A stretch of DNA of 64,000 nucleotides, from NCBI GenBank assembly GCA_021779955.1, contig JAJXZS010000027.1:1-64000 (forward strand), written 5' to 3'. The position numbers were made by a program, and so were the translations under genes. This DNA comes from Chloroflexota bacterium (GTDB lineage Bacteria > Chloroflexota > Anaerolineae > Anaerolineales > Anaerolineaceae). Positions within the stretch are counted from its first letter, which is position 1. Every line of letters starts with the position of its first letter. Below are positions 33,721 through 40,964 of this stretch, in pieces. The notes beneath the pieces were generated by a model that ran no database searches, was not told where the DNA came from, and saw nothing but the letters and a program-made list of their open reading frames with translations.

Positions 33721-34578
33721 TTGAGTCAACCAAGTAAATCTATTCTTGAAAAGAATGTAGAATACAGAAAACGCTTCTTGCGGGGGTATTCGATGATATT
33801 CAACTACCTAAAAGACATTTCCAAAGAATGGACTTCGTGGATATTCGCATTGTCTACACTCTTGGGTATTTACTCACAAGTCACTGGGAAGAATATTCTA
33901 TTTCTACCTTGGGTATATGGAGTTGTAGCATTGTTTTGCTTTATTGGAGCAAATATCCAAATCTATAATCAAATGAAGAAAAAAATGCGGCAATATGAAG
34001 GCGAGGAAGCGGACTTACAACTCGCGGTAAGCCATCCAGAGATATCTCTAAAGGTAAATCCTGGCCGTTTTGGCTATGAAGAAGATCGAGCAATAGGTAA
34101 GAATGGAATACCATTTGGCATTATTGTGCGTGTTGATTGCGAAATTGAAAATCTCGGACGAGAAATGGGGGTTTTTGAATGGGAGCTTTCGTCTACACTA
34201 TTAGGAAGCTTCTTAAAAATCACTGATATCGAACCAAATGGTAAATTTGCCAATTACAACAATCGCTCTCCAAATGGTTACCAGCTTAGTGATTTCTCAG
34301 GAGAAGTCAAAGGTAGGGAAAGAATTAATGGAGGGTGGAGTTTAGAACTTGAACCGTCTGATAATCACGTTGATGAATTTATAAAGCTTTTACTTGATCC
34401 AGGAAAACTTGAAATTGTCATTGTTTATTGGACAAAGAAGCTCGGGGGAAAAGGAAGAAAGAAGCAGGTCGTAATTGCTGCGGACCTATCGGGTTTGGTT
34501 TCTGATATTGCCGATCGATGGGAACGAGAAGGGTGGGTGAAATATACCCAATTCGTTCGTGAAGGAAAACTAAATTAG
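33721..34578 (+). CDS. Hypothetical membrane protein, AT-rich orphan
   Basis: A 285-residue protein not recognised. Two transmembrane helices (about 39-55 and 63-80) are followed by a basic coil (QMKKKMRQYEG) and a soluble C-terminal domain of about 190 residues with beta-rich pattern (IPFGIIVRVDCEIENLG, FEWELSSTLLGSF, LEIVIVYWTKK). A stop at 33700 limits the frame, leaving TTG at 33721 as the longest start, with a poor ribosome-binding site; an internal ATG at 33793 is possible but would remove part of the N-terminus. AT-rich like its neighbour and flanked by imperfect repeats. Confidence 0.65.
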   Translation: MSQPSKSILEKNVEYRKRFLRGYSMIFNYLKDISKEWTSWIFALSTLLGIYSQVTGKNILFLPWVYGVVALFCFIGANIQIYNQMKKKMRQYEGEEADLQLAVSHPEISLKVNPGRFGYEEDRAIGKNGIPFGIIVRVDCEIENLGREMGVFEWELSSTLLGSFLKITDIEPNGKFANYNNRSPNGYQLSDFSGEVKGRERINGGWSLELEPSDNHVDEFIKLLLDPGKLEIVIVYWTKKLGGKGRKKQVVIAADLSGLVSDIADRWEREGWVKYTQFVREGKLN

Positions 34579-34580
34579 GG

Positions 34581-34596
34581 GCGTTCGAGTTTGAAC
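34581..34596 (+). repeat. Imperfect 16-bp direct repeat, copy 2 (also a small palindrome)
   Basis: GCGTTCGAGTTTGAAC, extending to GAACGC, so that GCGTTC and GAACGC form an inverted repeat. It lies three bases after the stop codon of the flanked gene. Confidence 0.4.
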
Positions 34597-34689
34597 GCAC
34601 TTATTTCAATGGGGCATCAGCAATCCGAGCCACCTGCCAACCTCGTTTTCCATCTCGGTTTCTATCTCGCGAAGTCTGCGATCGCCCAC

Positions 34690-34709
34690 ATTTTTTAAGC
34701 TTAAAAAAT
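34690..34709. repeat. Perfect 20-bp AT palindrome
   Basis: ATTTTTTAAGC followed by its reverse complement, centred on an AAGCTT. It lies 11 bases above the orphan SOS-type promoter and may be a protein-binding site or a weak hairpin. Confidence 0.5.
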
Positions 34710-34720
34710 CCCAAACCCTC

Positions 34721-34748
34721 TTGACAAATAGAACATATGTGCTATAAT
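34721..34748 (+). promoter_or_regulatory. Consensus promoter overlapped by a LexA-like box, with no clear gene
   Basis: TTGACA (34721-34726), 16-base spacer and TATAAT (34743-34748). The spacer contains GAACATATGTGC at 34731-34742, one base off the Gram-positive SOS box GAAC-N4-GTTC, and the same GAAC-N4-GTGC occurs before uvrB in this window. The ATG at 34753 is only 4 bases below the -10 and its 89-codon frame does not look like a protein. The next real gene is the metalloprotease at 35044. Confidence 0.55.
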
Positions 34749-34984
34749 ATACATGGAAACATCCTGTACCTTTACAATTTATAGCTTCTCATTTACCTCT
34801 GCGTATGATTGTGGGTTGTCCTCAATGCTCAATTTAAAAGTAATCCAACCGCCAATCTCTTGTTCGCAGCCGCTGGTGAGCGATTCGTTTCGATTCATTC
34901 CCGCAGTTATCGAAAGCATCCCAAATTACTCTGAATTGTTGCCGTTAAGCAGTCCGGGACACCCAGGCCGCCACTGTTATCTTG

Positions 34985-35014
34985 TTGACTATACATCCAC
35001 GTTTATGCTAAACT
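34985..35014 (+). promoter_or_regulatory. Promoter of the M35-type protease gene
   Basis: TTGACT (34985-34990), 18-base spacer and TAAACT (35009-35014) preceded by TGC, about 30 bases before the ATG. Confidence 0.55.
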
Positions 35015-35043
35015 CTTTTTAATCCCTGATTAAGGAGAAAAAC

Positions 35044-36102
35044 ATGAACAGGAAGATCTTTGGCATTTTTGTTATTTTTACCCTCATCATTGCCTTGTTG
35101 ATTACCGCAGGTGAAGCGAGAGCGTCTGCCAACGGCAGCCCGCTTGTCAGCCTGAGTGCAGACCAGGCCAAATACTCTGCCGCGCAGGACGTCCTGATCA
35201 CGGCCACGATCTCGAACCCCACCGGTCACTCGCTGCGCATTCTCAAGTGGTTCACCCCGGCGGATGGGCTTGAAGAGCCAATCTTGAAAGTGAGCGTGAA
35301 TGGACGGTCGGTGTCCTATACCGGCGCGGTGTATAAGCGTCCGGCGCCAACCGGCAGCGATTACATCACGCTCAAGAGCGGCGAATCGGTCACCTTCACC
35401 ATTCCATTGGGCGAGTATTATGACCTTTCGGCTACGGGTCGATACGAGATCGCTTATGCTGCTGCGTCGCCTGCTCTTTTCAACGAAAAAGGCAAGGCTG
35501 TCGAAACCCTGAGCTCCTCCAAGCTCGTTCTGGAGATTAAGGGACGATCCCCAAAAGTGAAACCCACCCCTCCGCCGCCGCCCCCGGATGGCGGGAGCAG
35601 TTTCACCAGTTGTTCGGTAACGCAACAGGCTATTCTGAACAACGCGCGCGAGGGAGCGATCCAGTATGCTTCTGGCGCCGACGCCTACCTGCAGCGCATC
35701 AACTCCGGCACTGAACGCTACGTGGAGTGGTTCGGCGTTTTCGACTCATCGCGGTACAACATCGTTGCTGATCATTTCGTTGCTATTGATGACGCATGGG
35801 TCAATGCGGGGGTCAATTTTGACTGCAAGTGCAAACAACCCTATTATGCCTACGTCTACCCAGACAAGCCTTACTATATTTATCTGTGCAAGGTCTTCTG
35901 GCAGGCGCCCCTGACAGGTACGGATTCGCAGGCAGGCACACTGATCCACGAGATGAGCCATTTTAACGTTGTCGCGCAGACGGATGACTATGTGTATGGT
36001 CAAACCGGGGCGATAAACCTCGCCATCACCAACCCCGCCCAGGCCATCATGAACGCGGATAACCACGAATATTTCGCCGAGAACAACCCTGCGCTCCCTT
36101 AG
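35044..36102 (+). CDS. Secreted M35 (deuterolysin/peptidyl-Lys endopeptidase-like) metalloprotease
   Basis: A 352-residue secreted protein: signal peptide (about 1-28, ending near ARASA), a beta-sandwich domain (about 30-165), a proline-rich hinge (PTPPPPPP) and a C-terminal protease domain. The aspzincin site is complete: HEMSH (about 300) for zinc and catalysis, then TDDYVYG, the family's GTxDxxYG-type third ligand motif, and a late NADNHEYFAEN. Four cysteines in the protease half could form disulfides. M35 enzymes are best known in fungi and a few bacteria, so its place in an accessory region suggests transfer. AAGGAG sets the start. Confidence 0.88.
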   Translation: MNRKIFGIFVIFTLIIALLITAGEARASANGSPLVSLSADQAKYSAAQDVLITATISNPTGHSLRILKWFTPADGLEEPILKVSVNGRSVSYTGAVYKRPAPTGSDYITLKSGESVTFTIPLGEYYDLSATGRYEIAYAAASPALFNEKGKAVETLSSSKLVLEIKGRSPKVKPTPPPPPPDGGSSFTSCSVTQQAILNNAREGAIQYASGADAYLQRINSGTERYVEWFGVFDSSRYNIVADHFVAIDDAWVNAGVNFDCKCKQPYYAYVYPDKPYYIYLCKVFWQAPLTGTDSQAGTLIHEMSHFNVVAQTDDYVYGQTGAINLAITNPAQAIMNADNHEYFAENNPALP

Positions 36103-36117
36103 TCCAGCGGCGATCAT

Positions 36118-36152
36118 AAAAAACAACTCCCCATCTGCAAAGATGGGGAGTT
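36118..36152 (-). terminator. Strong hairpin terminator reading leftward (displaced yihY terminator)
   Basis: A perfect 12-bp stem (AACTCCCCATCT / AGATGGGGAGTT, loop GCAA). On the minus strand it is followed by GTTTTTTATG, a terminator tail; on the plus strand no T run follows. The only minus-strand coding sequence that ends beside it is the yihY 3' remnant at 36163. Confidence 0.8.
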
Positions 36153-36162
36153 ACTGTGACCA

Positions 36163-36207
36163 TTATCGTCTGGTATGCCTGTCGATCGACGAGGTGAGGT
36201 GCATGCC
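36163..36207 (-). pseudogene. Remnant of the 3' end of yihY (last 14 codons plus stop)
   Basis: Encodes GMHLTSSIDRHTRR and stop, against GAHLTSSIDRHTKR and stop at the end of the intact yihY at 38134; 36 of 45 bases agree, including 23 consecutive ones. Upstream of this tail the minus-strand frame no longer resembles YihY. It and the terminator next to it look like the original end of yihY, cut off by an insertion. Confidence 0.7.
36173..36195 (+). repeat. Exact 23-bp direct repeat, left copy
   Basis: Begins GTATGCCTGTCGATC and ends GACGAGGT. Identical to 38144-38166. The repeats bracket about 1.97 kb containing the GT-C gene. Confidence 0.9.
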
Positions 36208-36455
36208 GGGACCATACTGTTCCCAAACCAACATGCCCGGGCGTAGACGATCGACGTCAGCGGTCCCAATCATCACTTCGCCGTCGCCGGCCGTGATTGT
36301 GTAGGAACAAAAGTAAATTGCCGGCAATCTCGATAAAGATACTATAATCAATGCATCCTTCAGGAATCTACGCTGCTGTGATGCGAGATTATCTTGCGGA
36401 TTCGCAAATTTGAAATGGACATAAATGCAACCCATTCCGCCCTTATTTCTGTGCT
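36208..36455 (+). other. Non-coding stretch upstream of the GT-C gene
   Basis: Contains a TATAAT at 36353-36358 that may serve the gene at 36456, with a weak -35. A 15-codon ORF from ATG 36425 overlaps the next start. Nothing else is recognisable. Confidence 0.4.
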
Positions 36456-37967
36456 ATGGATCAAGAGAATAATAACACGCTAAAAGCCGGCGGTCTGCCA
36501 TTCTCAATTGACCGGCACGCTCTACTTCTTATCATACCAATCCTGGTGTTTGGTCTTTTGGTATCTTATACCTGGTCATACACCCTTGACGATTCGTTTA
36601 TCTTCTTACATTACGCTCAGAATCTTGGCTCAGGGCATGGTCTGGTCTGGAATATTGGAGAAATCCTCCCGACGGAAGGTTACACCTCCATACTTTGGGT
36701 TTTGATATTATCCTTTTTTGCGTTTCTGCAGGCCGACCTGGTGACCGTGGCAAAAATTATCGGGATCATCCTTGTCCTCCTGACAGCCTGGCTGGGTTTT
36801 AGCGAACTTATCAAAAGGCAGCATCGCTTTTCGGCGATCGCATTTGTTTTTCTTTTCCTCTGTAGTCCTTACACAGCATTAAATGCCATTTCGGGGATGG
36901 ATACCGCTCTGGCGATCTTCCTGGTGACGTCGTTCATCCTGATCATGAGCAGGTTTGTCGATGCTCCTACACCTCGAAAAGCTGCCTTGTGTGGCATCGT
37001 CGCTCTGGCGCTATGCCTGAGCCGACCGGAAGCGGTCATTCTGGTCATCTTTACCATGTTTCTGGTGGGAGTTCTATTTCCATCAAGCCGAAAGACACTG
37101 TTCGTCTATGGGTTCCTTCCATTTGTGATCTTGGGCGCTGCCTATTTTGCCTGGCGCTACGCATACTTCGGCATGCTGTTCCCATTGCCTTTCTATATCA
37201 AGCAGGCAAACGTGGGCCTGTTTGCCGGCCTTTCAGATGTAAGGGCGTATTTGTTTTTTGTACTGCCCATCCTGATCCTGGCTTTCTTCGGCATCAAATG
37301 GCGCTCTGCAAAAACCCTCGCGCTCGCCGGAGGCGTTCTTGCGCTTATGATCTACTACGTATTCCCCAGGCACCTGATGGGGATGCACTTTAGGTACTTG
37401 TTTCCGCTTTACCCTGCGATTGTTTTGGCTGCCAGCCTCGGCATCGAAAACCTCTTCCGCAAGCGCGCGTTGGGAATTTCGTTGGCTGTAACCGCTGTCT
37501 TGCTGGCATTCGTGGGGCAGCAGGTCGTTGGAGGGCGCAGCGAGGTCATTACTGCGCTAGCGTATTCCACGAACCTTGAAAGATCTTACGTTCAATTGGG
37601 TAAGGATCTTGCCACAAGGGGCAGCGCCCATTGGATCGCTCTGGGCTCCGTGGGCGCCGTGCCCTATTACTCAGGCTGGCAGGTTCTGGACACGTTCGGG
37701 TTGAACAACCCCGTCATCGCCGGAATGACCGATCCCGGACAAAGGGTGGCGTACATTTGGTCACTTAAGCCTGACCTTTTGGTGCTGGTCTCTACGGATG
37801 CAGCCAATATGAAAGCGCTTCACAATTACGACCAGCTCCTGTATCAGACAGCCGATTCTCAAGGATATACCCACGGCTGCACATTCAAATTTAACGATAA
37901 TTATTATCTTTGGCTGTATGCGCGCGCCGGGACACAACTCTCGAATTTTGCATGTGTTCAAACATGA
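36456..37967 (+). CDS. GT-C-type membrane glycosyltransferase (arabinofuranosyltransferase-like)
   Basis: A 503-residue polytopic protein with about ten to eleven hydrophobic helices. The first periplasmic loop contains LDDSFIFLHYAQNLGSGHG and PTEGYTSILW, the pattern of polyprenyl-phosphate-sugar-dependent GT-C transferases of the AftB-like group, with the catalytic acidic pair DD at about 45-46. The last 110 residues form an outer soluble domain. No Shine-Dalgarno precedes the ATG. It stands alone inside a segment bracketed by a 23-bp repeat of the yihY end, so it appears to be cargo added to this locus. The sugar and acceptor are unknown. Confidence 0.82.
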   Translation: MDQENNNTLKAGGLPFSIDRHALLLIIPILVFGLLVSYTWSYTLDDSFIFLHYAQNLGSGHGLVWNIGEILPTEGYTSILWVLILSFFAFLQADLVTVAKIIGIILVLLTAWLGFSELIKRQHRFSAIAFVFLFLCSPYTALNAISGMDTALAIFLVTSFILIMSRFVDAPTPRKAALCGIVALALCLSRPEAVILVIFTMFLVGVLFPSSRKTLFVYGFLPFVILGAAYFAWRYAYFGMLFPLPFYIKQANVGLFAGLSDVRAYLFFVLPILILAFFGIKWRSAKTLALAGGVLALMIYYVFPRHLMGMHFRYLFPLYPAIVLAASLGIENLFRKRALGISLAVTAVLLAFVGQQVVGGRSEVITALAYSTNLERSYVQLGKDLATRGSAHWIALGSVGAVPYYSGWQVLDTFGLNNPVIAGMTDPGQRVAYIWSLKPDLLVLVSTDAANMKALHNYDQLLYQTADSQGYTHGCTFKFNDNYYLWLYARAGTQLSNFACVQT

Positions 37968-38028
37968 ATTGACGGTTTGGATTTAACTGCCCGGTGGATT
38001 TCTCCATCTTCTTGATGATCGATAAAAG

Positions 38029-38075
38029 GCTCAAGCGAAAAAAAGTGTTCGCCTTCTCACTTAAGACGCTTGAGC
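38029..38075. repeat. 9-bp inverted repeat near the right edge of the inserted segment
   Basis: GCTCAAGCG at 38029-38037 and CGCTTGAGC at 38067-38075, perfect complements, 29 bases apart. Confidence 0.5.
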
Positions 38076-38133
38076 ACAATCTGAGAAAAACTCGGGTGTC
38101 ACACTGCTAGACGTAAACTCAGGCTAGTGGCAT

Positions 38134-39042
38134 TTATCTCTTCGTATGCCTGTCGATCGACGAGGTCAAATGCGCGCCAAACAGGATGATCGTGCCGTTC
38201 ATGTAGATCCACGCCAGCAGGGCGATGATCTTGCCAAGCGAGCCATAGACGATCTCGTAATTGGCCATGCCGCTGCTCAAGTAGGCGTTGAATCCGATGG
38301 TGATGCCCTGCCACGCGGATGCTGTGACCACGGCGCCGATGAAGGCTGCCAGCTTTTGCACCTTGATCTGCGGCACCAGGTAGTATAAACCGTAGAACAT
38401 CAACACGCGCAGCGCATTGGGCAGAACGGTGGTGATCAATGCTGACGAAAGCAACTGGCTCAGCCCCAGTGCTTGAAGGTCGATGCCGAAGTTGCTGAAC
38501 AGGTTGATAAAGGTGTTCGAGAACGAGGAGAGGATCAGCAGCACAGCCAGCGAGCCGATGATGGCGAGCGAGACCAGGCGCATCCGGATGAAGCTGTGCG
38601 GCGCAGCCGCCGGCCAGGCCGAGTTGACATTGCGGATGAGCGTCGAAAACACCGATGTGGACGACCAGAGCAAGCCAAGCAGCGCCAGGATGGATACGGC
38701 GCCTCTCTGGGCAAAGATCTGCTGGATATTCGAAAGGATCAGGTCTTGCGAGTTCGGGATGACCTTGGGGATCAATTCCAGAAGTTCGCGTTCGACGACG
38801 GTCTTGTCCACCAGGTAGGAACCCATGGCGACGAAGCTCAGGATCAGGGGGAAGAGCGAGAACAGCGTGTAGTACGCCAGGCTGGCGGAGGCTTCCGCGC
38901 CTTTGGCGTTCGAGAACGTCGAAAACGCGCCTTTCACGATCTTCACAGTGAGGTGCAGGGCGCTCTGGACTCCGACCTGCAGGTTCAAAGCGACATTTGA
39001 CGGCGTCAGTGTTTCCCGCTTCTTTTGATCCATGGTTCTCAT
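38134..39042 (-). CDS. yihY: YihY/BrkB family membrane protein
   Basis: A 302-residue inner-membrane protein with six helices. Family landmarks: ASLAYYTLFSLFPLILSFVAMGSYLV (its core AYYTLFSLFPL at about 58-68), SSTSVFSTLIRNVNSAW, and near the end GSLGKIIALLAWIYMNGTIILFGAHL. The old name RNase BN for relatives was an error; function is unknown. The start could be ATG at 39042 or at 39033. Its last 23 bases of coding sequence recur at 36173-36195 as one side of an insertion. Confidence 0.92.
   Translation of the reverse strand: MRTMDQKKRETLTPSNVALNLQVGVQSALHLTVKIVKGAFSTFSNAKGAEASASLAYYTLFSLFPLILSFVAMGSYLVDKTVVERELLELIPKVIPNSQDLILSNIQQIFAQRGAVSILALLGLLWSSTSVFSTLIRNVNSAWPAAAPHSFIRMRLVSLAIIGSLAVLLILSSFSNTFINLFSNFGIDLQALGLSQLLSSALITTVLPNALRVLMFYGLYYLVPQIKVQKLAAFIGAVVTASAWQGITIGFNAYLSSGMANYEIVYGSLGKIIALLAWIYMNGTIILFGAHLTSSIDRHTKR
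38144..38166 (+). repeat. Exact 23-bp direct repeat, right copy (inside the yihY 3' end)
   Basis: Same sequence as 36173-36195, here encoding the C-terminal residues LTSSIDRHT region of YihY on the minus strand. Confidence 0.9.
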
Positions 39043-39077
39043 CGATCGATTTTGCCTGTTCCCGAAATGTTCACTTC

Positions 39078-39105
39078 ATTATGGCACAATTAACCGCGCA
39101 ATCAA
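39078..39105 (-). promoter_or_regulatory. Promoter of yihY
   Basis: On the minus strand TTGATT, a 16-base spacer ending in TGC, then CATAAT, about 36 bases above the ATG. Confidence 0.55.
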
Positions 39106-39128
39106 GGCTTCGCTTGCTCTGAGTCATT

Positions 39129-40964
39129 CTACTGCTGGTAGGATGGATTGGGCTCCTGCGGCACTTCCGTAAAAGGATCGAACGCCTCTTCCATTTGGTG
39201 GCGGAATTGCTTGGTGTACAGTTGGTAATACTTTCCGCGGATGCGCAGCAGTTCCTGGTGGGTGCCCATCTCTGCGATGTGCCCGTGCTCGATCACCAGG
39301 ATGCGGTTGGCTTTCTTGATGGTGGAGAGCCGGTGCGCGATCACGAAGCTGGTGCAGCGCTGCAGCAGGTTTTCCATGCCCTTCTGGATCAGGGCTTCGG
39401 TGAGCGTGTCCACCGAACTGGTCGCTTCGTCCATCACGAAGACCTCGGGGGTCGCCAGGACGGCGCGAGCCAGGCTGATCAGTTGTTTCTGTCCGACCGA
39501 GAGCAGGTTGCCGCCTTCGCCGACTTCCTCGTCGAATCCCTTGGGGAAGCGCATGATGAAGTCGTACGCGCCGACGAGCTGGGCTGCCCCAACCACTTCC
39601 TCGTCGGAAGCATCCAGGCGCCCGTAACGGATGTTCTCGCGGATATTGCCTGAGAACAGGTGCGGGGTCTGCAGCACCACGCCGATGCGCGATTGGATGG
39701 CCCGCTGCGAAAGCGAGGTGTAGTCGCGCCCGCCGATGAAGATGCGCCCGTTCTTCGGCTCATAGAAGCGGCAGAGCAGGTTGACGATTGTGGATTTTCC
39801 GCCGCCGGTCGGTCCAACGAGCGCAATCGTCTCGCCGCGGCGCACGTGCAGGCTGAAATCCTCGAGCACAGGCTCATCGTTGTCGTAGGCAAAGGTGACG
39901 TGGTCGAAGATGATATCGCCGCGGATGGTACCCGGGTCGATCGCCTTGGGGCGGTCAGCGATATCGGGGCGGGCATCGATCAGCGAGAACATGCGCTCGG
40001 CCGATGCAATCGCCTGCTGCATATCCGAGAACACGCGGGCGAGATCCTGGATGGGCCACAGCATCGACGTGACATAGGCCACGAAAGCGGAGATACCGCC
40101 GATGGTCATGCCGCCGAGTTCAGCCTGGTAGCCGCCGTACCACACGATGGCGCCAAGCGCGATGGCTGCGGTCAGCTGTACTGCGGGCAGGAACAAAGCA
40201 CTCAGCCAGGCCGCCCGGAAGCTGTGGTTGTACATCTCTCCGGTCAGCACCTTGAACTCTTTGAGATTTTCCCTCTCCCTGCCCAGCGCTTTGACCACCC
40301 GCACGCCGCTGATGTTCTCGTTGAAAGCGCCGACGATCTTGGAATTCATCTTGCGCGTGTTGCGGTACTCGTAGAGGATGCGCTTGCGAAACTCGACCGC
40401 CAGGTAGAACATGACAGGCAGCACGGCCAGCACGACAAGCGCCAGCCGCCAGTTGATGATCAGCATGAAGACCATGGAGGTCAGGACGTTCATGAATCCC
40501 CAGGTGGAGTCCACGAGGCCCCAGGTCACCAGGTCTGAAACGCGCTCCGAATCCGAGGTGACGCGGGACATGATCCAGCCGACCGGGGTTTTGCTGTAGT
40601 AGGAGAGCGAGAGCTGCTGCAGGTGGTTGAACATCTTGCGCCGCAGATCGTACCTTACCCGCTCGCCGAGGATGCCTGCAAGGTACACGAAACCGAAAAC
40701 GCCGCCTGCCTGCAAAACGAGCAGCGATCCGTACAGGATCAGGATCTGGATGAGGACCTGGGCGTTGTGCTGCGAGATGCCCTGGTCGATGATCTGCTTG
40801 CTGAGGTACGTAAAAATGGCATCCATCGCCGAAACGAGCGCGATGGTGATCAGAAACCCGATCACCCACCTGATGTGGGGGACGACCAGGGTCAGGATGC
40901 GCCGGAAGGTTTTCCCGCTGAATTGGGTCTGGAACTCTTCCTCTTCGAAATAATCAGCCGGCAC
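39129..40964 (-). CDS. ABC exporter subunit with canonical catalytic site (heterodimer partner)
   Basis: A 611-residue type IV ABC half-exporter: six transmembrane helices (about 30-320), then an ATPase domain with Walker A VGPTGGGKSTI (about 385), signature LSVGQ, and Walker B VFVMDEATSSVD with the catalytic Glu, plus the switch His in FVIAHRLST. The signature is LSVGQ rather than LSGGQ. The GTG at 40964 is set by AAGGAGA at 7-base spacing and overlaps the partner gene by 11 bases. Together they resemble LmrCD, BmrCD and TM287/288 drug or lipid exporters. Confidence 0.94.
   Translation of the reverse strand: MPADYFEEEEFQTQFSGKTFRRILTLVVPHIRWVIGFLITIALVSAMDAIFTYLSKQIIDQGISQHNAQVLIQILILYGSLLVLQAGGVFGFVYLAGILGERVRYDLRRKMFNHLQQLSLSYYSKTPVGWIMSRVTSDSERVSDLVTWGLVDSTWGFMNVLTSMVFMLIINWRLALVVLAVLPVMFYLAVEFRKRILYEYRNTRKMNSKIVGAFNENISGVRVVKALGRERENLKEFKVLTGEMYNHSFRAAWLSALFLPAVQLTAAIALGAIVWYGGYQAELGGMTIGGISAFVAYVTSMLWPIQDLARVFSDMQQAIASAERMFSLIDARPDIADRPKAIDPGTIRGDIIFDHVTFAYDNDEPVLEDFSLHVRRGETIALVGPTGGGKSTIVNLLCRFYEPKNGRIFIGGRDYTSLSQRAIQSRIGVVLQTPHLFSGNIRENIRYGRLDASDEEVVGAAQLVGAYDFIMRFPKGFDEEVGEGGNLLSVGQKQLISLARAVLATPEVFVMDEATSSVDTLTEALIQKGMENLLQRCTSFVIAHRLSTIKKANRILVIEHGHIAEMGTHQELLRIRGKYYQLYTKQFRHQMEEAFDPFTEVPQEPNPSYQQ

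Noticed and set aside
34753-35022. An 89-codon frame under the orphan SOS-type promoter
   Set aside because: Composition is unlike a protein, the ATG lies only 4 bases from the -10, and no domain is visible.
36210-36435. The N-terminal part of the minus-strand frame ending in the yihY stump
   Set aside because: It lacks a ribosome-binding site and does not resemble YihY or any family I know; only the last 14 codons are supported as a remnant.
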